From positions 1-5,279 of the forward strand of contig JAISNF010000632.1 of assembly GCA_031276415.1 (NCBI GenBank): a stretch of DNA of 5,279 nt. The letters are read 5' to 3'. How positions within the stretch are numbered: the stretch's first letter is position 1; each line of letters opens with the position of its first letter. The notes below the pieces were generated by a model, which saw only the letters and a list, made by a program, of their open reading frames with translations, did not search any database and was not told the DNA's origin. Positions 1 through 3,884 of the stretch are shown here, in pieces. Origin of the DNA: Planctomycetaceae bacterium. GTDB taxonomy: Bacteria > Planctomycetota > Planctomycetia > Pirellulales > Thermoguttaceae. Position numbers and translations under genes: made by a program.

Positions 1-180
1 TGACGGAGAAGAAGAAAACAAACCCGGTAACAACGGCGAAACAGAAAGAAGTTCACGGTTCTCCAACGATTCAAAACTGATGATTCGTTTATGAAACGTT
101 TTCCGGTTGGGTGTTTTTCTTGCCGTGTTACCAAAAATGATTTCTGTAATCTTTTTAAGCAATGAATAATTTCTTGGCAT
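1..180 (-). CDS. N-terminus of a LEPR-XLL-like planctomycete surface/secreted protein (partial, runs off left edge)
   Basis: An open frame of 60 codons starts at the ATG at 180-178 and stays open to the window edge. An in-frame TAA at 240-238 lies upstream with no other ATG between, so this start is well bounded. Residues 1-34 are basic (MPRNYSLLKK, then RKTPNRKTFHKRII). Residues 36-47 read FESLENRELLSV, which fits the LE-x-R-x-LL-S pattern (L39, E40, R42, L44, L45, S46). In Planctomycetota this motif typically sits at the N-terminus of large extracellular or cell-envelope proteins with repeat, dockerin, cadherin or FG-GAP domains, and is thought to act in export or sorting. Residues after the motif are Ser/Pro/Leu-rich. 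No strong Shine-Dalgarno site precedes the ATG. The body of the protein lies outside the window, so its function cannot be named. Short open frames on the plus strand over the same bases are read as antisense shadows. Confidence 0.72.
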   Translation of the reverse strand, partial: MPRNYSLLKKITEIIFGNTARKTPNRKTFHKRIISFESLENRELLSVSPLLPGLFSSSPS

Positions 181-237
181 GATATAAGTTCTCGAAATGA
201 GATTATTAATGGGATAATTTTTTGAATGAAGACACTT

Positions 238-408
238 TTAATCGGCGATTCCAAATTCCATGAGCAGGGCTTCTAGTTCTGCAAGCGGAATTATTTGTCG
301 TTCTTCGCTCTTAAAATTGCCCCCAATCTGGGCATTTCCAAAATAGCGATGAGTTTTAACCCATCGGAGAAAGATTTTATGGTAGGCGATCCCTTCGCCG
401 AAGGTTGT
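238..408 (-). pseudogene. possible 3' remnant of a minus-strand gene fused to repeat sequence
   Basis: On the minus strand a frame is open for 56 codons between a TAG at 411-409 and a TAA at 240-238, with no usable start. Its last residues, PLAELEALLMEFGIAD, look like a natural amphipathic helical C-terminus. The upstream part of the frame reads through the two-hairpin repeat (274-367) and half of the palindrome at 381-503, so it is unlikely to be native coding sequence. One reading is that a real gene lost its 5' part to repeat insertion and only its tail survives, 57 bp upstream of the LEPR-XLL-like gene on the same strand. The alternative is chance: the codon mix (CTA, CTG, CTC) is not typical of the neighbouring genes, and part of the sequence (about 274-291) resembles the end of the nested element at 2340-2359. 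Family not recognised. Confidence 0.2.
274..367. repeat. two-hairpin repeat, copy 1
   Basis: This stretch is a diverged relative of 2347-2417. It shares the AGTT(CT)GCAAGCGGAATT start, then a GC hairpin (TGCCC at 318-322 with GGGCA at 330-334). A short spacer follows, CCAAAATAG here and CCAATGTAG in the other copy. Last is a second hairpin, CGATG (347-351) pairing with CATCG (362-366) around the loop AGTTTTAACC. The other copy has the identical loop but a different stem (CCGGC/GCCGG). Unlike that copy, no matching right-hand inverted end was found downstream, so this copy looks partial. Read on the minus strand the second hairpin resembles the GGGTTnAAACCC-type intergenic repeats common in planctomycete and some other genomes; that resemblance is from memory and not checked. 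Confidence 0.6.
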
Positions 409-503
409 CTAACCTACGGGTCGCAACGGTTGATCAGGAACTATAACAGGGTCACTGTCGGCGAGTACGCCGACCAAACCTTTGCGGCGAAGGGTTGCCT
501 ACC
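381..503. repeat. composite palindromic repeat with nested hairpins
   Basis: The left arm (381-404, starting GGTAGGCGATCCCTTCGCC) is an imperfect reverse complement of the right arm (479-503, ending GGCGAAGGGTTGCCTACC). Smaller perfect hairpins are nested inside: GGCGA/TCGCC in the left arm around TCCCT, AGGTT/AACCT at 402-415 around GTCT, and GTCGGCG/CGCCGAC at 457-474 around AGTA. It is more GC-rich than the flanking intergenic DNA, and no gene is convincing across it. An open frame crosses it on the plus strand (295-603), but it starts at a TTG inside a repeat and has no recognisable domain, so it is not called. The structure looks like a REP/BIME-type intergenic palindrome. It lies upstream of the nuoE promoter. 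Confidence 0.6.
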
Positions 504-599
504 TGATTATTTACTGAATTGTAACTATATTTTATTTTGGCGTAAATTTCGGAAAAGAAGAAGATTGATCGCAAAATTGCAGGATTCTTTTGCAACACC
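504..599. other. gene-free AT-rich spacer
   Basis: Between the composite palindrome and the predicted nuoE promoter there is AT-rich sequence without a plausible start codon, ribosome site or conserved peptide on either strand. Nothing further was recognised. Confidence 0.5.
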
Positions 600-630
600 T
601 TGACAGTTCCGGTGAATTGATAATAATTAT
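600..630 (+). promoter_or_regulatory. predicted sigma70-type promoter for nuoE
   Basis: A perfect TTGACA (-35) lies at 600-605. The -10 region is AT-rich, with TAATTA at 624-629 (18-bp spacer) or TAATAA at 621-626 (15-bp spacer) as candidates. The start codon of nuoE is about 65 bp further on, leaving an untranslated leader of roughly 60 nt. The -35 match is strong and the -10 only fair. Confidence 0.45.
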
Positions 631-684
631 ACGAATAATGATTTATCGATATTCTGTATTCCATTAAATTTTTTTGATTCACTT

Positions 685-688
685 GGAG
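685..688 (+). promoter_or_regulatory. Shine-Dalgarno site of nuoE
   Basis: GGAG lies 8 nt before the ATG at 697. It is the only clear Shine-Dalgarno site in the window and supports the chosen start. The moxR, zinc-ribbon and helicase starts have at best a weak AAGAA-like stretch or none. Confidence 0.6.
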
Positions 689-696
689 TTTAAATA

Positions 697-1200
697 ATGA
701 GTGTTGCCGCCCCAAACCCTGCCGGTACGGCTCGAAAATTCGACCGTGTTGTTGAAATTCTGGATGAAAATAACCATGATCCCGCACGCTTAATACCGGT
801 TTTGCAGCAAGTTCAAGAATTTTACCGCTATTTACCGGAAGAAGTTTTAACCTTCATCGCTACGTCATTGGCGTTGCCGCCGTCCCATGTTTTCGGTGTG
901 GCAACTTTTTATGCCCACTTCACTTTGGTTCCGAAAGGAAAACATTCGTGTCGTCTTTGTGACGGAACAGCATGTCATGTTCGCGGTTCGGAACATATTC
1001 TTAGTGCATTACGCAAAGAATTGAAACTCTCCGAGACAAAACAAACCACCGACGATATGTTGTTTACGGTTGAAACGGTTTCGTGTCTTGGTGCTTGCGG
1101 TCTGGCTCCGGTTCTTGTTGTTGACGAAAAAGTCCACAGCAGTGTAACCCCCGAACAAGCAGTAAATCTTATTCGTGAAATTCAGGCAAATGAAGCATGA
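697..1200 (+). CDS. nuoE: NuoE/HndA-type [2Fe-2S] NAD(P)H oxidoreductase subunit
   Basis: This 167-residue protein has the usual length and layout of the 24-kDa subunit family: an N-terminal helical bundle (about 14-75, including LIPVLQQVQEFYRYLPEEV and VFGVATFYAHF) followed by a thioredoxin-like [2Fe-2S] domain. The four cluster ligands are visible as C88-x4-C93 (CDGTACHVRG) and C130-x3-C134 (CLGACGLAPV). C85 is an additional nearby cysteine. In complex I or in NAD(P)-linked hydrogenases and formate dehydrogenases, such subunits pair with a NuoF-like flavoprotein at the NADH site. The GTACHVRG and CLGACGLAP wording is closer to HndA/HydC/HoxE-type diaphorase subunits than to E. coli NuoE, so a hydrogenase or bifurcating complex is possible. 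No nuoF or hydrogenase gene is next to it; the next gene is moxR. GGAG 8 nt upstream fixes the start. Family assignment is firm, the host complex is not. Confidence 0.93.
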   Translation: MSVAAPNPAGTARKFDRVVEILDENNHDPARLIPVLQQVQEFYRYLPEEVLTFIATSLALPPSHVFGVATFYAHFTLVPKGKHSCRLCDGTACHVRGSEHILSALRKELKLSETKQTTDDMLFTVETVSCLGACGLAPVLVVDEKVHSSVTPEQAVNLIREIQANEA

Positions 1201-1206
1201 CAAAAG

Positions 1207-1259
1207 ATTGTATCCTTTGATTGTTAAAGAATTTTTGTCGCCTTTTAACACCATACAAT
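1207..1259. repeat. nested inverted repeats between nuoE and moxR
   Basis: Two concentric inverted repeats lie just after the nuoE stop. The outer is ATTGTAT (1207-1213) with ATACAAT (1253-1259). The inner is TGTTAAAG (1222-1229) with CTTTTAACA (1242-1250), one base bulged. The stems are AT-rich and no long U tract follows, so this is a weak terminator candidate. It could also be a structured leader or mRNA-processing site for moxR, which starts 43 nt later. Function is unproven. Confidence 0.35.
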
Positions 1260-1302
1260 TTTGAACAACTTTAGATTTGAATAATTTCAAATTTTAAGAA
1301 CA

Positions 1303-2238
1303 ATGAAATACGCAGAACTAATTGACAGCCTTGAAAAAAATATCTCATTGGCGGTTTTTGGAAAACGGAATGTGATTCGCCGTTGTCTTGTGGCGTTGTT
1401 TGCATCGGAACATGTTTTATTGGAAGATGTTCCGGGTGTTGGTAAAACATTGATTGCTCAGGCGATTGCCAAAAGTATTTCCGGTGATTTCCGGCGTCTT
1501 CAGTTTACGCCTGATCTTTTGCCCGCTGACATTGTGGGGAGCAGCATTTATGATGCCGGAATTCGGGAGTTTTATTTTTCGCGAGGTGCGATTTTTGCGA
1601 ATATTCTTTTAGCCGACGAAATCAATCGGACAACACCGCGAACACAAAGTGCGATGCTTGAAGCGATGAATGAGCATCAAGTTTCTGTTGACGGCACCAC
1701 TTATTCGCTTCCCAAACCATTTATGGTGATTGCAACGGAAAATCCGATGGAATTTGAGGGAACTTATCCGTTGCCGGAAAGTCAACTTGACCGTTTTTTA
1801 CTACGGATTTCTGTGGGTTATCCTGATCGGGAAAACGAATTGAATGTATTACAAACGCATCAGGTTGCTCGTCCTATTGACGCTTTATTGCCGGTTCTTT
1901 CCAGCAATCAGGTTGTTGAGATTCAGCAGGCGGTTTGTGCGGTTCGGGTCGATGAAGCCATCAACCGTTATATTTTAGATATTGTGGATGCAACCCGCGA
2001 AAGTGATGAATTACTTGTTGGAGTCAGCACGCGCGGAGCGATTGCTCTTAGTCGGGCGATACAGGCTCACGCTTTAATTGAAGGGCGTGATTTTGTTGTT
2101 CCTGACGATGTTAAATCATTATCTGTTGCGGTATTTGCACATCGGGTGATGCCCAAATCTTATGCTCACGGAAACCAGCGTCAAGCAATCGAAGCAATTA
2201 TCGAACGTCTTGTCGAATCTATTCCCGTTCCGGTTTAA
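1303..2238 (+). CDS. MoxR-family AAA+ ATPase
   Basis: A complete 311-residue protein of typical MoxR length. It has Walker A at about 43-49 (VPGVGKT, K48), Walker B at 101-106 (ILLADE) followed by INR, sensor 1 in ATENP (144-148), the arginine finger in QLDRF (R164), and sensor 2 in VSTRGA (R244). The RLQFTPDLLPADIVG and FSRGAIFANILLADEINR stretches are strong MoxR signatures. A C-terminal helical lid spans about 200-311. MoxR proteins are cytoplasmic chaperone-like ATPases that help mature or activate metal-containing or VWA-domain proteins, usually beside DUF58, VWA or Bat genes. Here the next gene is convergent, so such partners are not directly downstream. It follows nuoE on the same strand after a 102-nt gap, so co-transcription is possible but not certain. 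The start has only a weak AAGAA stretch upstream. Confidence 0.95.
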   Translation: MKYAELIDSLEKNISLAVFGKRNVIRRCLVALFASEHVLLEDVPGVGKTLIAQAIAKSISGDFRRLQFTPDLLPADIVGSSIYDAGIREFYFSRGAIFANILLADEINRTTPRTQSAMLEAMNEHQVSVDGTTYSLPKPFMVIATENPMEFEGTYPLPESQLDRFLLRISVGYPDRENELNVLQTHQVARPIDALLPVLSSNQVVEIQQAVCAVRVDEAINRYILDIVDATRESDELLVGVSTRGAIALSRAIQAHALIEGRDFVVPDDVKSLSVAVFAHRVMPKSYAHGNQRQAIEAIIERLVESIPVPV

Positions 2239-2339
2239 CTCCGTTCAAAATTCAGAACATAACAGCATTTCGCAAATCATTTCAGGGAAATTCTAAAAAC
2301 ACAAATTTATTTTTATTGACCACAGAGGACACGGAGGAA

Positions 2340-2475
2340 AGTGAATAGTTCGCAAGCGGAATTTTTATATTGCCCCTTTGGGGCATTGCCAATGTAGCCG
2401 GCAGTTTTAACCGCCGGAATAGGGACGTATTAAAAAACGTTTCGGAAAAAAATGCCGCTTGCGAAACTATTCACT
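2340..2475. mobile_element. nested 136-bp element with ~20-bp terminal inverted repeats (contains two-hairpin repeat, copy 2)
   Basis: The left end (2340-2359, AGTGAATAGTTCGCAAGCGG) and right end (2455-2475) are reverse complements apart from one extra T/A. Between them are a perfect GC hairpin, TGCCCC (2371-2376) with GGGGCA (2380-2385), and a second hairpin, CCGGC (2398-2402) with GCCGG (2413-2417), around the loop AGTTTTAACC. The same two hairpins occur in diverged form at 274-367. It has no coding capacity. Because it sits between the two arms of copy A, it may have inserted into that element. Confidence 0.6.
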
Positions 2476-2490
2476 ACTAACTATTAACTA
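2463..2490. repeat. four tandem heptamers ending in ACTA
   Basis: Four consecutive 7-bp units, GAAACTA, TTCACTA, CTAACTA and TTAACTA, overlap and extend beyond the right end of the nested element. All share the last four bases. The pattern resembles the short tandemly repeated heptamers described in cyanobacteria and other bacteria. Confidence 0.5.
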
Positions 2491-2571
2491 AAAAATCATC
2501 TATAACAATCAGTATCATCTGCGGACTATTTTCTTTTCTCTGTGGTTAATAAAGAAGTTCCCTTTTGTCTA

Positions 2572-3309
2572 TTAACCTTTGTCGAACACAAAATCTTTGG
2601 GCAGATAAAGTAATCTGGCGCAAGAACTGCACGTAATTGGTTTTTTCTGAAGAATTTGAGCCAACGAGTTAATCGGAATCTGGTGATTACAACCGCCGCA
2701 ATATTTTTGGTTTTCGACAACTGCCAATGCTTCATTTCCTCCGACGTTGTGAACCAATCGCTTGTAAATTTCACTGAAATCGCGGGGCAATTTGGCTTCT
2801 TCTTTTTCGAGGAGTTGTTTAAACAGGGTAATTTTGGCTTCAATTTCCGGTTTATCTTCGGCGAATTTTTTCTTTGTTGCTTCGTAAATTTCGCGTACTT
2901 TTTTCAATTCCGTTTCGGCGTCGGGAACATTATGGGCGTATTGATCGGCTTTTTCGATTATTTCCAGTGCTTCGTCCATTAAAACGCTTCGGGCGGCTTC
3001 ATCGGCTTTGATTTGTAACTGGAGTGCTTGATATTCTTTATTGGATTTGGACTCTTGAAGTTGGGTTCTACGTTTATCAAGAGCCTGATCATTAGCGGTA
3101 ACTTCCGATTCTTTTTGTTTTGCTTCTGATCTGAGTTTTTGATAGGTTTCGTTAATCCGGTTAAGATTAGCCAATTGTTTTTGAATATTTCCTTCCTGTG
3201 CTTTCAAAACCAACGGCGCACGGCGTAAACTTTCATTTAGTTCGTTTAGTTGGATTTGAAGGGAATGAATTTGTTCTAAAATATCGCGAATATTATTTAA
3301 ATTTGACAT
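2572..3309 (-). CDS. coiled-coil protein with C-terminal C4 zinc ribbon
   Basis: A complete 245-residue protein. Residues 1-175 are almost entirely helical and rich in E, K, Q and L, predicting a long antiparallel coiled coil. The SNKEYQALQLQI stretch (89-100) is a hallmark of the CT398/HP0958-like family. The C-terminal domain has two Cys pairs, C204-x2-C207 and C227-x2-C230, set in YCGGCNHQIP and ITCSSCARLLYLP, which form a C4 zinc ribbon (zf-RING_7 type). The epsilonproteobacterial relative HP0958 binds RpoN and flagellar mRNA, but in planctomycetes the role is not established, so only a nucleic-acid or protein-binding adaptor role can be suggested. The ATG at 3309-3307 has no good Shine-Dalgarno site. 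The gene faces moxR tail to tail and is divergent from the helicase gene, so it is probably transcribed alone. Confidence 0.92.
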   Translation of the reverse strand: MSNLNNIRDILEQIHSLQIQLNELNESLRRAPLVLKAQEGNIQKQLANLNRINETYQKLRSEAKQKESEVTANDQALDKRRTQLQESKSNKEYQALQLQIKADEAARSVLMDEALEIIEKADQYAHNVPDAETELKKVREIYEATKKKFAEDKPEIEAKITLFKQLLEKEEAKLPRDFSEIYKRLVHNVGGNEALAVVENQKYCGGCNHQIPINSLAQILQKKPITCSSCARLLYLPKDFVFDKG

Positions 3310-3553
3310 ACTTCAATCTTTAATCAGGATGTCTGTTTAGTGTTGTGTATTTAACTAATTTGCCGTTTTCGTCGGGTTTTTCGTTATGTTGAAAACCGCA
3401 ACATGTTGATCGGCTTAAAATTGTTTAATTTACCAATTTGCTCCCACACAGAGCAATACACCGGAAAAGTCAAATCATACCAAAGACTCGCCCATAAAAC
3501 AAGACCTTTTCCTACTGTCTATTTTGATAACTCTTGATAGAATATTAGTTGAT
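3310..3553. other. gene-free intergenic region
   Basis: About 240 bp between the zinc-ribbon start and palindromic copy B. It should contain the promoter of the minus-strand zinc-ribbon gene, but no convincing -35/-10 pair could be picked. No start codon leads to a frame of useful length on either strand, and no RNA gene or strong hairpin was recognised. Confidence 0.5.
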
Positions 3554-3782
3554 GGGAACTTCTAAAAACGACAAATATATTTTTATTAACCACAGAGGAC
3601 ACAGAGAGCACAGAGGAAATTTTTAATTGGAATCAAAACGTTTATTTAATATTGGACTTTTGATCTAAAATAACTTTATAAAATTAAATTTTTCTTCTCT
3701 GTGGACTCTGTGTTCTCTGTGGTTAAATAATCTGTGTTAAATAAACAGTGCTTAAATAAAAAGGCAGTTATTAGAAGTTACC
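3554..3782. mobile_element. palindromic MITE-like element, copy B
   Basis: The ends GGGAACTTCTAA (3554-3565) and TTAGAAGTTACC (3771-3782) are inverted repeats with one mismatch. The inner arms are also inverted: three CACAGAG units at 3591, 3600 and 3609, and three CTCTGTG units at 3697, 3706 and 3715, all with an exact 9-bp period. Pairing continues into the AT-rich centre (AAATTTTTAATT against AATTAAATTTTT). Its start matches copy A closely. The core contains no gene. GAT flanks the left end and recurs at 3784-3786 near the right end, a weak 3-bp target-duplication candidate. It lies about 100 bp upstream of the helicase gene. Confidence 0.65.
3723..3759. repeat. three TTAAATAA direct repeats
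   Basis: TTAAATAA occurs at 3723-3730, 3737-3744 and 3752-3759, spaced 14 and 15 bp, between the inner right arm and the outer right end of copy B. This could be internal duplication of the element or repeated sites facing the helicase gene. In AT-rich DNA part of this may be chance. Confidence 0.35.
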
Positions 3783-3884
3783 GGATGTTTTTTCCGTTTT
3801 TTCAGAGTGTAAGAAACTTATCATTTCACTGAATTGTTACAAATTACAAAATCTTTCCTTTATTAAATACTATCATTAAATATT

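Larger units (their letters stand above)
2285..2562. mobile_element. palindromic MITE-like element, copy A
   Basis: The stretch starts with GGGAAATTCT (2285-2294) and ends with its near-complement AGAAGTTCCC (2553-2562). Inside these ends lie inverted arms: a left arm with two 9-bp units, CACAGAGGA and CACGGAGGA (2321-2338), and a right arm with CTCTGTGG followed by TTAATAA. Its first 48 bp match the start of copy B (3554-3602) at 45 positions with one 1-bp gap. It carries no coding region, so it would need a transposase supplied elsewhere if mobile. It holds a second element at 2340-2475. It fills the gap between two convergent genes and ends 10 bp from the zinc-ribbon stop codon, where it could serve as a bidirectional terminator. 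No clear target duplication was found. Confidence 0.6.

Noticed and set aside
2..94. Plus-strand C-terminal tail of a gene ending at TGA 92-94 (or another frame ending at 80)
   Set aside because: The minus-strand frame over the same bases carries the recognisable FESLENRELLSV motif and a bounded ATG start, so the plus-strand frames are read as antisense shadows.
295..603. Plus-strand 102-residue open frame
   Set aside because: It starts at a TTG inside a repeat, runs through two palindromic repeats, has no Shine-Dalgarno site and no recognisable domain.
452..787. Minus-strand 111-residue open frame
   Set aside because: It overlaps the well-supported nuoE start and its promoter in antisense and has no family features.
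1009..1290. Minus-strand 93-residue open frame
   Set aside because: Antisense to the conserved C-terminal cluster domain of nuoE, with no conserved motif.
2285..2562. Classical Rho-independent terminator for moxR
   Set aside because: The long palindrome may stop transcription from either side, but no compact GC stem followed by a U tract was seen right after the moxR stop codon.
2656..2982. Plus-strand Phe-rich 108-residue frame resembling a membrane protein
   Set aside because: It is the antisense of the Glu/Lys-rich coiled coil of the zinc-ribbon gene; complements of GAA and AAA codons give spurious Phe-rich hydrophobic peptides.
3591..3721. CRISPR-like array from the repeated CACAGAG units
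   Set aside because: The units are 7 bp at a 9-bp period without spacers and are mirrored as an inverted repeat, unlike any CRISPR array.
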